From NCBI RefSeq assembly GCF_009711935.1, contig NZ_VIKX01000070.1, forward strand, positions 1 through 64,000: a DNA stretch of 64,000 nt. Reading direction: 5' to 3'. The notes below the pieces were generated by a model. It did no database searches. It was not told the origin of the DNA and worked only from the letters and a program-made list of their open reading frames with translations. This document shows, piece by piece, positions 27,047-36,929 of this stretch; position 1 is the first letter of the stretch, and every line of letters begins with the position of its first letter. Source of the DNA: Dolichospermum sp. UHCC 0259 (GTDB lineage Bacteria > Cyanobacteriota > Cyanobacteriia > Cyanobacteriales > Nostocaceae). The position numbers and the translations under genes were made by a program.

Positions 27047-28657
27047 ATGCAAAACAAAAATAGTCGGTTTCTAGTTGGTAACACCAGAGGCAATAACGTT
27101 CTCATGTTTGATGCCTATACAGGCAGTCCTCTGGGGACATTTATCGAAAAGGGTAGACTTGATAACCCTGATACCTTACTCTTTGGACCCGACGGAAATG
27201 GTGATGGTAAAAGTGACCTTTACATAGCCAGTGGGACAAAAAAAGGCAGTTCTTCTATATTGAGGTTTGACGGACAAACTGGTGGTTTTATAGATGTATT
27301 TGTGGGAGATAATCCCAATACCAACTTAGATGAAAGTGGTGGTTTAATTCGTCCCTATGGTCTTGCTTATGGACCAGATGGTAATTTTTACGTTTCCAGT
27401 TTCTTAACTGACCAAATATTACGTTATAATGGCGCAACGGGGGCATTTATTGATGTTTTTGCCCAGGGAAATAGTAAAAAAGATGGCTTAAATGGACCAA
27501 ACGGGCTACTCTTTATCAATAATAGTCTTTATGTTACCACCCAAGGAAGTGTAGCTACAGTTAATCCTCAAACTGGAGAGGTTAAGGCTGATTTTAGTGC
27601 AGGTTTGTCTAGTCAAGTTTTACGTTACGACTCCCTAGCAGCGGGAACAACACCCACAGTTTTTGCTACTCCGAAACCTTCTCCAGATAGTTTTAACTTT
27701 GTCAGTTTGCTGGGTTTAGCGGTGGGTGAAGATAGTGATTTGTATGTGAGTGACTTTGCTAACGGTATTCAACGTTATGATGTGGAAACTGGGAATTTAG
27801 TTAATACTCTTCCTACAAATTATACAACTAATAAACCACCCAGTAATAATTTTATTGGCGGACTTGCTTTTGCGCCTAATGGTAATTTACTGACTGTGGG
27901 TTTTAATGTTAGCACGGCACAGGGGGCTATTCTCAGCTATGAAAGTGAGGGTAGTTCAGTTGTTAACCCATTTCAGGTTTTAGTTCCTACAAACCCGGTT
28001 CTAGAACGTCCTGTGGGGATAACTTTTTTCCCTACAGAAAATCAGTTAGTATCTGGAACTTCTGGAAATGATGACTTAGTTGCGGGTAAAGATTTAGAAG
28101 CTGTTGTTGACACTGTATATACTGGCGCTGGTGATGACAAGGTTGATCTGGCTATCAAAACCTATGCAAGTGATAACAATGTTTTCTTAGGTAGTGGTAA
28201 TGATGTGATAGATGTCAGTAAAAGCGATCGCGTTTTTGGTGATTTAGGTAATGACACTTTTTATGCTACTGATGGTAAAGGTGGTAATCGAATGTCCGGT
28301 GGTGCTGGTAATGATACCTTTTTCTTGGGTAGTAATGACCGGGCTTTGGGTGGTGATGGTAACGACACCTTCTTTATCCAGACAGGTGGTAATAATTTAA
28401 TCAGTGGTGGTGCTGGTGCTGATAATTTCCAGATTGTTACTCTCGAACTTCCTAAAACTGCTAATAGGATTTTAGATTTTCAGATTGGTATTGATACTAT
28501 TAGTATTCTTGGTGCTAAAGAACTTGGTATTTCTGCCACTAATTTAGTATTGAATCAAACGGGTGGCGATACTAATATTATCTTTGGTAACACAACTCTA
28601 GCTATTCTCAATGGCGTTACAGGTTTAAATGTTAATGTCATCAATCTTGTGAATTAA
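27047..28657 (+). CDS. Beta-propeller protein with C-terminal RTX-type calcium-binding repeats
   Basis: 536 residues. The first ~330 residues hold NHL/SMP-30-like propeller blades (RPYGLAYGPDGNFYVSSFLTDQ, LRYNGATGAFI, GLAFAPNGNLLTVG). Residues about 345-480 hold glycine/Asp nonapeptide repeats (GAGDDK, GSGNDV, GGAGNDTF, GGDGNDTF, GGAGAD) that bind calcium. There is no N-terminal signal peptide. RTX repeats usually mark type I secretion with an uncleaved C-terminal signal. Likely an extracellular or surface protein; ligand unknown. Confidence 0.82.
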   Translation: MQNKNSRFLVGNTRGNNVLMFDAYTGSPLGTFIEKGRLDNPDTLLFGPDGNGDGKSDLYIASGTKKGSSSILRFDGQTGGFIDVFVGDNPNTNLDESGGLIRPYGLAYGPDGNFYVSSFLTDQILRYNGATGAFIDVFAQGNSKKDGLNGPNGLLFINNSLYVTTQGSVATVNPQTGEVKADFSAGLSSQVLRYDSLAAGTTPTVFATPKPSPDSFNFVSLLGLAVGEDSDLYVSDFANGIQRYDVETGNLVNTLPTNYTTNKPPSNNFIGGLAFAPNGNLLTVGFNVSTAQGAILSYESEGSSVVNPFQVLVPTNPVLERPVGITFFPTENQLVSGTSGNDDLVAGKDLEAVVDTVYTGAGDDKVDLAIKTYASDNNVFLGSGNDVIDVSKSDRVFGDLGNDTFYATDGKGGNRMSGGAGNDTFFLGSNDRALGGDGNDTFFIQTGGNNLISGGAGADNFQIVTLELPKTANRILDFQIGIDTISILGAKELGISATNLVLNQTGGDTNIIFGNTTLAILNGVTGLNVNVINLVN

Positions 28658-28671
28658 AGCAATACAATGGA

Positions 28672-28690
28672 GGGCGGGGAGACCCCGCCC
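28672..28690 (+). terminator. GC-rich hairpin after the RTX protein gene
   Basis: An 8 bp perfect stem GGGCGGGG/CCCCGCCC with an AGA loop, 14 bp after the stop codon and lacking a T-run. The GGGCGGGGAGACCCCGCCC palindrome is also a dispersed repeat in cyanobacteria. Confidence 0.6.
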
Positions 28691-28765
28691 CTACATTACG
28701 CTTTGTAATATTTATTCTTTGCGCCTTTGCGCCTTTGCGTGAGACATATTCATTGTTAGGAAAAC

Positions 28766-29404
28766 CTATTTATTAGGTTGAGGAGTCATCCGCAAATAAG
28801 GTTTAATTTCTTCGTAACCTTTAGGAAACTTAGCTTTGAGGACTTCAGGATCTTTCAAAGATGGGACAATTACCACATCTTGACCATCTTTCCAGTCTGC
28901 GGGAGTAGCAACACTGTAATTATCGGTTAATTGCAAAGAATCAATGACGCGCAAAATTTCATCAAAATTGCGGCCAGTGCTGGGAGGATAGGTGAAAGAA
29001 AGACGGAGTTTTTTGTTGTTGTCAATGACAAACACAGAACGCACGGTGACAGTAGCCGCCGCGTTGGGGTGAATCATATCATAAAGTTCGGAAACTTTAC
29101 GATCTGGATCTGCCAAAATTGGGTAATTGAGGGTGGTGTTTTGGGTTTCTTCAATATCCCCTACCCAACCTTTATGGGATTCTACATCATCAACGCTGAG
29201 AGCGATCGCTTTCACATTACGTTGATCAAATTCTGGTTTGAGTTTGGCAACAGTTCCTAGTTCGGTGGTGCAAACTGGTGTAAAGTCAGCAGGATGAGAA
29301 AATAGTACCACCCAGCTATCACCAGCCCAGGTGTAAAAGTCAATTTCCCCATGTGTGGAGGCTTGAGTAAAGTTAGGTACTGTATCGCCAAGACGAAGAG
29401 TCAT
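28766..29404 (-). CDS. 1-Cys peroxiredoxin
   Basis: A 212-residue peroxiredoxin of the Prx6 (1-Cys) subfamily. The peroxidatic Cys45 is in HPADFTPVCTTELG, and the long C-terminal arm (ATPADWKDGQDVVIVPSL, KEFPKGY-like PKGYEEIKPYLR) is typical of this subgroup. No resolving cysteine is seen at the usual 2-Cys site. It reduces H2O2 and organic peroxides in the cytosol, and in Anabaena-type cyanobacteria this class is stress-related. Start ATG at 29404. Confidence 0.95.
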   Translation of the reverse strand: MTLRLGDTVPNFTQASTHGEIDFYTWAGDSWVVLFSHPADFTPVCTTELGTVAKLKPEFDQRNVKAIALSVDDVESHKGWVGDIEETQNTTLNYPILADPDRKVSELYDMIHPNAAATVTVRSVFVIDNNKKLRLSFTYPPSTGRNFDEILRVIDSLQLTDNYSVATPADWKDGQDVVIVPSLKDPEVLKAKFPKGYEEIKPYLRMTPQPNK

Positions 29405-29442
29405 GTAAGATTCCCTGTATTCTAAAAAGACATTTATATTCT

Positions 29443-29493
29443 ACCGCGACAGTATGACACAAAAGACCGATTACCCCATCGGGCTGTCGCGGT
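29443..29493. repeat. Inverted repeat between glmM and peroxiredoxin genes
   Basis: Perfect 10 bp arms ACCGCGACAG (29443-29452) and CTGTCGCGGT (29484-29493) separated by 31 bp. It lies 3' of glmM and 39-89 bp upstream of the peroxiredoxin ATG on the same strand. It could end glmM transcripts or serve as an operator for the peroxiredoxin gene. Confidence 0.55.
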
Positions 29494-29512
29494 TTGCAAC
29501 AAAATTTTAAGT

Positions 29513-30949
29513 TTAAGCTAGGTGTTGTTCCACTTTTGCAACTAATTCATTGGTCAAATGGTGGACGAGTTCAGCGTTAGCGGCTTCTACCATGACTCTA
29601 ATTACGGGTTCTGTTCCCGAAGCCCGGACTAGGATTCTACCATGATCACCCATTGCGACTTCGGCTTTAGCGATCGCTTGTTGGACAGGTTGACAACTTT
29701 CCCATCCTAACCGTCTTTCCCGATCTAATACTCGCACATTGCGTAAGATTTGCGGATAGGTTTGAAAACTTTGATCTACCATTTCTCCCAAAGAGAGATT
29801 AGCCTCTTTTACCACCGCTGCAATATGTAAAGCTGTTAATAACCCATCTCCAGTCATCGCATAATGACTACACAGGATATGTCCTGACTGTTCTCCTCCT
29901 AACATTCCCCCAGTTTTCCGCATTTCCGCTTGCACATATTGATCACCGACAGCGGTACGAATTAATTTACCACCTATTTGTTCCCAAGCCCGTTCAAAGC
30001 CTAAATTAGCCATCACGGTAGAAACTATCAGATTATCTGGGAGTTGTTGTTTTTGTTGTAAATGGCGACCCCAAAGGTAAAGAATGTAATCACCATTAAC
30101 GGATCTGCCCGTATTATCCACAGCTAAAACCCGATCTGCATCGCCATCAAAAGCAAAACCCATATCGGCTTGATGTTCCTTGACAGCGGCTTGGAGAATA
30201 TCTAAATGTGTAGAACCGCAATTGACATTAATGCGATCGCCATCTGCCTCATTATGTAAACAAATAACCTCCGCACCCATTGACCTAAATACCGCAGGTG
30301 CTAAACCCACCGCTGCACCCCAAGCTAAATCTAAAACAATCTTCATGCCTTCGAGAGTCAGTCCAGATGCTAAAGGTGTTTGGATAGACTGGCTATAGGT
30401 TTTAATTAACTCTGTCCGTGAATAATGTCTACCGCAGTTATTTATTCTCAAATCAGAGGAGAATTGACCTCGTAATCCTGCCTCAATTTCGCCTTGTAGG
30501 GCTTTAGATAACTTACCACCCTCGGCATCAAAGATTTTAATTCCGTTGTCTTCTGGAGGATTGTGGCTGGCGGAAATCATGATTCCCCCAATGGCATCAG
30601 TGATGCTGGACAGATAGGCTACACAAGGGGTAGGGCATAATCCTAAATACCACACTTCCAAACCAGCAGCAGTTAACCCGGCGCTCAAAGCCATTGCTAA
30701 CATATCACTGGAATTTCTGGAATCTTGCCCCAAAATAATTGGACCGGGAACAGTGGCATAATTACGGAGAACAACTCCTGCCCAAAAACCCACTTGTAAA
30801 GCTAAAGGCGCATTCAGTAAGTCTCCCACCTTGCCGCGAATGCCATCTGTGCCAAATAAAGCATTAGCTGGCAGTGGTATGGAATTGAACATCCCACTAT
30901 TTTCCACTTCCGAAATACAGCCTTGAATTCGAGCCATTGATGAAACCAT
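29513..30949 (-). CDS. glmM: Phosphoglucosamine mutase
   Basis: 478 residues from the ATG at 30949; the longer frame begins at a TTG nine codons earlier with no better site. GlmM converts glucosamine-6-phosphate to glucosamine-1-phosphate for UDP-GlcNAc, the substrate of MurA. Motifs in order: [12 protein letters not shown], the phosphoserine loop [17 protein letters not shown], the metal loop [13 protein letters not shown], the sugar loop GGEQSGH and the phosphate-binding [15 protein letters not shown]. The N-terminus is about 25 residues longer than in E. coli. The peroxiredoxin gene follows on the same strand. Confidence 0.95.
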   Translation of the reverse strand: MVSSMARIQGCISEVENSGMFNSIPLPANALFGTDGIRGKVGDLLNAPLALQVGFWAGVVLRNYATVPGPIILGQDSRNSSDMLAMALSAGLTAAGLEVWYLGLCPTPCVAYLSSITDAIGGIMISASHNPPEDNGIKIFDAEGGKLSKALQGEIEAGLRGQFSSDLRINNCGRHYSRTELIKTYSQSIQTPLASGLTLEGMKIVLDLAWGAAVGLAPAVFRSMGAEVICLHNEADGDRINVNCGSTHLDILQAAVKEHQADMGFAFDGDADRVLAVDNTGRSVNGDYILYLWGRHLQQKQQLPDNLIVSTVMANLGFERAWEQIGGKLIRTAVGDQYVQAEMRKTGGMLGGEQSGHILCSHYAMTGDGLLTALHIAAVVKEANLSLGEMVDQSFQTYPQILRNVRVLDRERRLGWESCQPVQQAIAKAEVAMGDHGRILVRASGTEPVIRVMVEAANAELVHHLTNELVAKVEQHLA

Positions 30950-31168
30950 AAATTTAAAAACTCCACACACAATCAATCACACAGGAGAATAGCACTTTCT
31001 TCCATTATTCTTGACGCTAATAAAACGCCAAAGGAACTCATTGCTTAATGATTTTTAATATAAATTCTCATCAAATAGTTTTAATCTTACATTCTAATGG
31101 GGTTTTTTCACCATTACGGACAAAAAACTCCCACAGTTAATTTTTTTACAGTTGAGAATTTTAATAAT

Positions 31169-31885
31169 ATGAACAGCAATTTAGCAAGCAAATTACGTGT
31201 AGGTACAAAAAAAGCACACACTATGGCAGAAAACGTGGGTTTTGTCAAGTGTTTTTTAAAAGGAGTTGTGGAGAAAAACTCCTACCGCAAGTTGGTTGCT
31301 AACTTTTACTTCATTTACGCGGCTATGGAAGAGGAGTTGGAGAAACATAAGCATCACCCAATTTTAAGCAAAATTTACTTTCCTGAACTGAACCGCAAGC
31401 ATACCTTAGAGCAAGACCTTCATTACTACTATGGTTACAATTGGCGAGAGCAAATCAAATTATCTGCTGCGGGTGCGGAGTATGTAAACCGGATTCGGGA
31501 AATTTCGGCGACTGAACCAGAATTATTAATTGCTCATTCCTATACCCGTTATCTAGGTGATTTATCAGGGGGACAAATCCTCAAAGGTATTGCCCAAACA
31601 GCAATGAAGCTGGGTGAAGGTGAAGGAACTGCTTTTTATGAGTTTGCAGATATTACCGATGAAAAGGCATTTAAAGCTAAGTATCGAGCCAATTTAGATG
31701 CTATGCCTATTGATGATTCTACAGGCGATCGCATTACCGAAGAAGCAAATGCCGCTTTTGGTGTGAACATGAAAATGTTCCAGGAATTGGAAGGTAATTT
31801 GATTAAAGCGATCGGCATCATGGTTTATAATGCCATGACCCGCAAACGGACAAAAGGTAGCACTGAATTGGTAACTGCGGAATAA
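31169..31885 (+). CDS. ho1: Heme oxygenase 1
   Basis: 238 residues from the internal ATG at 31169, which gives the N-terminus MNSNLASKLRVGTKKAH with proximal His at residue 17 as in Synechocystis HO-1. The longer frame from 31097 adds an unsupported 24-residue leader. The distal-helix motif GDLSGGQILKGIAQ is present. The enzyme opens heme to biliverdin IX-alpha, CO and iron with ferredoxin as donor, the first step to phycobilins. It is a single gene. An STRR tract starts 8 bp after the stop. Confidence 0.96.
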   Translation: MNSNLASKLRVGTKKAHTMAENVGFVKCFLKGVVEKNSYRKLVANFYFIYAAMEEELEKHKHHPILSKIYFPELNRKHTLEQDLHYYYGYNWREQIKLSAAGAEYVNRIREISATEPELLIAHSYTRYLGDLSGGQILKGIAQTAMKLGEGEGTAFYEFADITDEKAFKAKYRANLDAMPIDDSTGDRITEEANAAFGVNMKMFQELEGNLIKAIGIMVYNAMTRKRTKGSTELVTAE

Positions 31886-31891
31886 TTATGG

Positions 31892-31978
<87 letters not shown>

Positions 31979-32082
31979 AAGAGTAAAACTTACTTGGTGT
32001 CTGACTTTGAATTTAGATTCTGTACCTCATTGATCTGCCATTTGCTGTAAGTTGAGAAATATTAACTTTTCTCATAATATCT

Positions 32083-32144
32083 AGGGGTAACAGCCTTGTG
32101 ATTGTTTTTGTGTAGATAAAAGCAACCGGAGGGAAGTTACCCCT
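32083..32144. ncRNA. Candidate structured RNA between ho1 and YdcF gene
   Basis: Two nested helices: an outer perfect 9 bp stem AGGGGTAAC/GTTACCCCT (32083-32091 with 32136-32144) and an inner 10-position stem GATTGTTTTT/AAAAGCAACC with one mismatch. They are separated by an internal loop AGCCTTGT/GGAGGGAA. The sequence is unlike the surrounding STRR DNA. I do not recognise a known riboswitch. It may be a leader element, a small RNA or a mobile palindrome. Confidence 0.35.
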
Positions 32145-32199
32145 AAATTTTAAACTATGAACCGTTTGCAGTATATCACTTTCAAAGATTGGAGACTAT

Positions 32200-32259
<60 letters not shown>

Positions 32260-32294
32260 GCCCTCACAGATAACTTTTTCAGCAAACCCTAATT

Positions 32295-33086
32295 ATGTTT
32301 TTATATTTATCTAAAATCATCCCACTATTTTTTTACCCGTTAGGATTAGCCAGTGTAAGTTTAATAGTAGCTTTGATCACCTTACGAAAACATCCCCGGA
32401 TTGCGACTATCGCTATTTCCTTATCCTTAGCGTTGTTGCTAGTTTGTAGCAATGCCTGGGTCGCCAAATCCTTAGTCCGCAGCTTAGAATGGCAAAATAT
32501 CCCCCCCTCAGAAATCCCCAACGCTGAAGCCATTGTCGTCTTAGGAGGTGCAACTAGATCACCAACTTGGCCAAGAGTAATGGCAGATTTAAACGAAGCA
32601 GGCGATCGCGTAATTTATGCAGCACAACTCTATTTTCAGAAAAAAGCCCCTATAATTATCCTGAGTGGCGGTCGCATTGATTGGCGCGGTAGTGGTTCTC
32701 CAGAATCAGCAGACATGGCAACTATTCTCACATCCATTGGTGTTCCGGCTGAAGCAATTATTCAAGAACCCAATTCCCTCAATACTTATGAGAACGCTGT
32801 CAACGTCCGTAAAATTCTCGCAGCTCGTCAAATCAAAAAAGTATTATTAATCACCTCAGCAACACATACACCCCGATCCTTGAAAATTTTTCAACGTCAA
32901 GATATTGATGTCATTCCCGCACCCACCGATTTTTTAGTTAGTCAAGGCGAACTTCAAGAACTTACCAACACGCCTAAATCCGCAATTCTCAATTTACTAC
33001 CTGATACTGATAATTTAGATCAATTCACAAGTGCATTAAAAGAATATATTGGCACTTTTATTTATAGCCTGCGAGGTTGGTTATAG
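32295..33086 (+). CDS. YdcF/ElyC-like (DUF218) membrane protein
   Basis: 263 residues. Two N-terminal membrane helices (about 5-27 and 36-54) precede a DUF218 domain. The domain begins PNAEAIVVLGGA and continues IIILSGGR, ESADMATILTSIGVPAEAII, NTYENAVN and VLLITSATHTPRSLKIF. DUF218 proteins such as ElyC/SanA influence peptidoglycan or undecaprenyl carrier metabolism. The length and the two-helix N-terminus fit the ElyC type. No operon partner; STRR debris flanks both ends. Confidence 0.88.
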   Translation: MFLYLSKIIPLFFYPLGLASVSLIVALITLRKHPRIATIAISLSLALLLVCSNAWVAKSLVRSLEWQNIPPSEIPNAEAIVVLGGATRSPTWPRVMADLNEAGDRVIYAAQLYFQKKAPIIILSGGRIDWRGSGSPESADMATILTSIGVPAEAIIQEPNSLNTYENAVNVRKILAARQIKKVLLITSATHTPRSLKIFQRQDIDVIPAPTDFLVSQGELQELTNTPKSAILNLLPDTDNLDQFTSALKEYIGTFIYSLRGWL

Positions 33087-33100
33087 GAGTCAGGAGGTAG

Positions 33101-33119
33101 GGGCGCAGGGCCTGCGCCC
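33101..33119. repeat. Palindrome GGGCGCAGG/CCTGCGCCC
   Basis: Perfect 9 bp arms around one base, 15 bp after the YdcF gene and embedded in GTCAGGA STRR units (33086-33137). A dispersed repeat, possibly doubling as terminator. Confidence 0.7.
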
Positions 33120-33346
33120 AGTCAGGAGTCAGGAGTATGGCTAAAGCCACGCTGCGCTATCAGAAGAAAGAAGAAAAAGGTATTTGCAAAGATGAATATC
33201 CCTGAATATTAATTCAAAAATCAGAATTAATATAGAATTTTCGGCGTTGGAGAATTGAGGTAAGAAAGTCAAAAATTCCATCGCTCAAACTCTTACTCTC
33301 TGAGTCTCTGCGTGAAAAACCATCCATCCTTTACGCCCATACCAAC

Positions 33347-34282
33347 ATGACACAAGACCACCATCATCATCACGAACATGGACACCATCATCACAGTCAC
33401 ACCCCAGCAACATTTAGTCGGGCTTTTGCCATTGGCACTGTACTGAATATAGGATTTGTCATCGTTGAAGCAATTTATGGCTACTTAGCACATTCCTTGG
33501 CTTTGTTTGCTGATGCGGGTCATAACCTGAGTGATGTATTGGGACTGCTTCTGGCGTGGGGTGCAAGTTCTCTGGCCCGTCGTCCTCCCAGCCACCGCTA
33601 TACCTATGGATTGCGTGCCTCCTCAATTCTAGCAGCTTTAGCCAATGCCGTAGTTTTACTTTTATCTATGGGGGCGATCGCTTGGGAAGCCATTCGTCGT
33701 TTTCATGATTCCGCACCAGTATCAGGAGGAACAATTATTGGTGTAGCCCTAGTTGGCATTATCATTAATACTGCTACTGCACTTATGTTTATGTCAGGAC
33801 GCAAAAGCGACTTAAACATCCGGGGAGCATTTTTACACATGGCTGCTGATGCCCTGGTATCCTTGGGAGTTGTAGTAGCCGGAATTGCCATTTTATTCAC
33901 CCATTGGCTATGGCTTGACCCATTATTTAGCTTAGTGCTTGTGGGAGTCGTCGTGATTGGGACGTGGCACTTACTCAGAGACTCTGTAAATTTAGCACTT
34001 GATGGCGTACCAGCAGGAATTGAACCCCGTGCCGTGAAAAATTATTTAATTGAATGTCCTGGAGTCTCAAAAATCCACGATCTTCATATCTGGGCTATGA
34101 GTACAACAGAAACCGCACTCACAGTTCATTTAGTCATGCCAGGAGGTTATCCTGGTGATGCTTTTTTATGGGAAGTTTCCCAGGAACTCGAACACCATTT
34201 CAGTATCAAACACTCTACTATTCAGGTAGAAACAGGGGATTCAGCTTATCCCTGCGCCTTAGAACCAGATCACGTAGTTTAA
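33347..34282 (+). CDS. Cation diffusion facilitator (Zn/Co/Cd efflux)
   Basis: 311 residues. A histidine-rich N-terminus (HHHHHEHGHHHHSH, 4-18) binds metal. Six membrane helices follow, with the HxxxD-type sites FADAGHNLSDVLG (helix II) and HMAADALVSLG (helix V). The C-terminal cytoplasmic domain is IHDLHIWAMSTTETALTVHL. The pattern matches CzcD/ZitB-like zinc exporters driven by proton exchange. The start ATG directly precedes the His run. It is transcribed alone. Confidence 0.93.
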   Translation: MTQDHHHHHEHGHHHHSHTPATFSRAFAIGTVLNIGFVIVEAIYGYLAHSLALFADAGHNLSDVLGLLLAWGASSLARRPPSHRYTYGLRASSILAALANAVVLLLSMGAIAWEAIRRFHDSAPVSGGTIIGVALVGIIINTATALMFMSGRKSDLNIRGAFLHMAADALVSLGVVVAGIAILFTHWLWLDPLFSLVLVGVVVIGTWHLLRDSVNLALDGVPAGIEPRAVKNYLIECPGVSKIHDLHIWAMSTTETALTVHLVMPGGYPGDAFLWEVSQELEHHFSIKHSTIQVETGDSAYPCALEPDHVV

Positions 34283-34479
34283 AAAACCCTAATACAGCAG
34301 AATTTAGGAGTAAAACTAGCTTTGTGTATAGATTTTTAACACCAAGCTACTTACTTGCAACTGATGTACACATAGTTGCAAAAAAAATATAAATAAATAT
34401 TGTTTTTTTTGCAAAAAATTTGTTATATTTGTTTACATAAGATAACAAAGCTTAGTAAATCCTAATGGGGGTGCTAAAC

Positions 34480-34662
34480 ATGACTAATGCAACAAAAACA
34501 TCTACTTTACCTGTAGCAACTGATCGTAACGGTTGGCGCTGGGGTTTTACACCCGAAGCGGAAATCTGGAATGGCCGTTTAGCAATGATCGGTTTTTTAG
34601 CAGCAGCTTTGATTGAACTATTTTCCGGTCAAGGTTTTCTCCACTTCTGGGGAATTCTGTAA
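34480..34662 (+). CDS. hli: High-light-inducible protein (one-helix ELIP/Scp)
   Basis: 60 residues from the ATG at 34480; the frame opens five codons earlier at a less likely ATG. The single helix [25 protein letters not shown] contains the ExxNGRxAMxGF chlorophyll-binding signature. Hli proteins protect photosystem II assembly and chlorophyll under light stress. The upstream 180 bp are very AT-rich (GTTATATTTGTTTACAT), but no exact HLR1 pair could be assigned. A hairpin follows the stop. Confidence 0.93.
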   Translation: MTNATKTSTLPVATDRNGWRWGFTPEAEIWNGRLAMIGFLAAALIELFSGQGFLHFWGIL

Positions 34663-34696
34663 TTTTTCCATAACATAATTTTTGATGAATCAAAAG

Positions 34697-34722
34697 CCTG
34701 GTAGTTATCATTAACTACCAGG
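34697..34722 (+). terminator. Terminator of hli gene
   Basis: A perfect 10 bp stem CCTGGTAGTT/AACTACCAGG with an ATCATT loop, preceded by AAAAG and followed by TTATTT. It also faces the convergent peptide gene, so it may be bidirectional. Confidence 0.8.
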
Positions 34723-34790
34723 TTATTTACTTGAAAATATACAGTGTTTATTCATTCTCCATAAAGTTAATGATTTAACTAATTTGGATT

Positions 34791-35087
34791 TTACAAAGAT
34801 ATAGCTGCGGTTTTTCCCTTGCGAGGTATCTCTACCCCGTTTAGGTAAGTTTTTTTGGAATTACTTATGGTATTAATCTTCTGATTACTGCGTTTATTAT
34901 CTACACCTGCCGTTTGTTTTTTGGCATTATTGATAATCTCAGCAATATCATTCATATATGTATCTTGATCACCCTGTGATGATTGACAATAACCACCACA
35001 TAAAGTTTCTGCTTGTCCGGGATTTATCTCTTTCAGTAGCAACCTGATATCAATCTGATTAATGTCGGTATTTATGATTTTATTCAT
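34791..35087 (-). CDS. Small protein with double-glycine-type leader
   Basis: 98 residues. The N-terminal 32 (NQIDIRLLLKEINPGQAETLCGG) follow the bacteriocin/Nif11-like leader rule: hydrophobic residues at regular spacing, an acidic residue, and a GG at 31-32 where a C39 peptidase-type exporter would cut. The remaining 66 residues are polar, Asn/Lys/Ser-rich, with a single Cys just after the GG (YCQSS). No modification or transport gene adjoins it. A secreted peptide or RiPP precursor is possible but not shown. Confidence 0.6.
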   Translation of the reverse strand: MNKIINTDINQIDIRLLLKEINPGQAETLCGGYCQSSQGDQDTYMNDIAEIINNAKKQTAGVDNKRSNQKINTISNSKKTYLNGVEIPRKGKTAAISL

Positions 35088-35168
35088 GGTTTTAATGAAT
35101 CATAAGTATAACTAAACCCCATCCTGGCAAAAATTCTCCTAATTCTCATCTATCTATTGGCCAAATTT

Positions 35169-36587
35169 TTATTTGCGAATAGACAAACTACTGGATGATT
35201 CCGTCCGCATTTTTCTAGTTTCTTCCAATATCTTATCTATATCTTCTTGAGATAGACGTTGAATATAGTTAATTTTAACTTCTTCCAAAAAGTCATTGAG
35301 TAAACTTTGAATTTCTACTAAAACTTGTTTTTGCTGCATTTCTGAACTAAATGAAGCTGTGAATTTTTCCATTAGCTGAGTAGAAAGTTTTGCCGCGACC
35401 GGATCTTTGATAGTGCTAGATAAAGCAGCATAGATATTATTAGTAATTTGCGTGGCTAGTTGTTCACTAATTTGTGTTTGAGCTTTACCTAATCCTGGTA
35501 ACATAAGGATGTTACTATATCCTGGTAATTGTTGACAAGCGATCGCTATACTGTGACACAAAATTGCATTTACTTCTGGTTGAATTTTCGGTAACACCTG
35601 ATTAACCAGAGTTTTAATTAACAATCCAGTAATTGCTTCGACTTCATTGATATTATTAATATCTATATAAGAACGTGCATGATCTGATTCTAGTAGCCAA
35701 CGGGTAATTTCACCTCGTTTAATTGAACCTTGAACTTGGTTGATTACTTGGACTACGACAATTTCTGTAATTTCTTCTGCAAAATTAGCCAGAATACCTT
35801 GATGAATTTGTCGTCTAATTACATAAAAATCAATTAACTTTGCCTGATCAAGCCTAATGGTAACTGGGATGATTCGTAAATATCGCCAAATTGGTATTAG
35901 TAATAATATATCATACCAACGCCAAAGAATTGCTTCTAACCAACTTAAATGGCTATATCTACGTTTTATTAAGAACGTACGTCCTAATAATTCTGTGGCA
36001 AATAGAACTATAAATGGTAAATCAATTATCCAAAATTCATCAGAAAATTCCCCATTCTCATCAATTTTTCGATAATAGTTTTTGGCAATTCCAGGGCGAA
36101 TTTTTTGGTTAAAAAAAGCTATTTCCTGATTCCAACCATTTTTAGATAAATATTCCTGACTCCAAAAGGTATTAAATGCAGCTTTAGCAGATTCCTGTCC
36201 GATATGTTCTCGCATCCGATTTTTGATTTTTTCCAGAGTTCCACTTTTACCCGCACCTGCAAATGGATTAGTTTCAATCATTTCTTGGCTGAGAAGACGA
36301 ATGTTTTCTAACTTGGCGTTGACTTGCGGAGAGATTAAGCCTGTTTGAGTTACTTGCTCTTCTAATTCAGCTACTAATTCTAGGTATTTTTTTGTGTCAC
36401 GATGAGGTTCAATACCTTTAATTGGATCGTATAATTGAGTTATTCCAGGAACTCGACGGAAGTAAAAATCTCGCCAAGGTAAATAACTTAAATCAAAGAA
36501 AATTAATACTAAATTGACAGTGGCTGTAATTGCCATGACTCTCTCAAACCATAGGTTTTTGTGTTGGGGAATTTTTAATTTACTCAT
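35169..36587 (-). CDS. Conserved-type membrane protein with ion-channel-like helices
   Basis: 472 residues of no named family that I recognise. An N-terminal membrane helix (about 18-33) is followed by a periplasmic, charged helical region (about 50-175). Two or three helices follow (about 185-265), including FWIIDLPFIVLFATELLGR and the Arg-spaced RWYDILLLIPIWRYLRIIPVTIR, which resembles a voltage-sensor S4-like segment. The C-terminal half is amphipathic and cytosolic, ending in an acidic/Ser tail. It may be a regulator of membrane state; no function is assigned. Confidence 0.8.
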   Translation of the reverse strand: MSKLKIPQHKNLWFERVMAITATVNLVLIFFDLSYLPWRDFYFRRVPGITQLYDPIKGIEPHRDTKKYLELVAELEEQVTQTGLISPQVNAKLENIRLLSQEMIETNPFAGAGKSGTLEKIKNRMREHIGQESAKAAFNTFWSQEYLSKNGWNQEIAFFNQKIRPGIAKNYYRKIDENGEFSDEFWIIDLPFIVLFATELLGRTFLIKRRYSHLSWLEAILWRWYDILLLIPIWRYLRIIPVTIRLDQAKLIDFYVIRRQIHQGILANFAEEITEIVVVQVINQVQGSIKRGEITRWLLESDHARSYIDINNINEVEAITGLLIKTLVNQVLPKIQPEVNAILCHSIAIACQQLPGYSNILMLPGLGKAQTQISEQLATQITNNIYAALSSTIKDPVAAKLSTQLMEKFTASFSSEMQQKQVLVEIQSLLNDFLEEVKINYIQRLSQEDIDKILEETRKMRTESSSSLSIRK

Positions 36588-36929
36588 GATTTGTAGTTAT
36601 AGTAAATTGTAGGTTTACGAAATACAGTAGCATCAGTTTGAAAACCAGTGTCATGAACGTTAGTATTATTTAATAGCATATACTACCGCAGTGACGCAAT
36701 TAATACTATCGAAACTTTACTCTCTTTGTACAAACTAACGATAATACGTATGTTTAGCAATTCCGAATATTAGACGGAGGGTGAAAACTAACTTTTGTTA
36801 TATCCATTAATAATCAATTAGAGTCGAATTAATCAGAATTAATAACTAATTATTAAGCCATAAGTTAAAAAAACTTCAAAATTACCTGCTAGTGTCTTAT
36901 TATCAAGGATTTAATCCCAAGGAGTTTTT
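36588..36929. other. Gene-free interval
   Basis: About 340 bp of AT-rich DNA between divergent genes. I see no ORF, repeat array or strong hairpin. It should hold the promoters of both neighbours. A ribosome-binding site (AAGGAG) lies just before the ATG at 36930. Confidence 0.6.

Noticed and set aside
34283-34479. HLR1 light-response element upstream of hli
   Set aside because: AT-rich TTTACAT-like words exist, but no correctly spaced pair of direct repeats.
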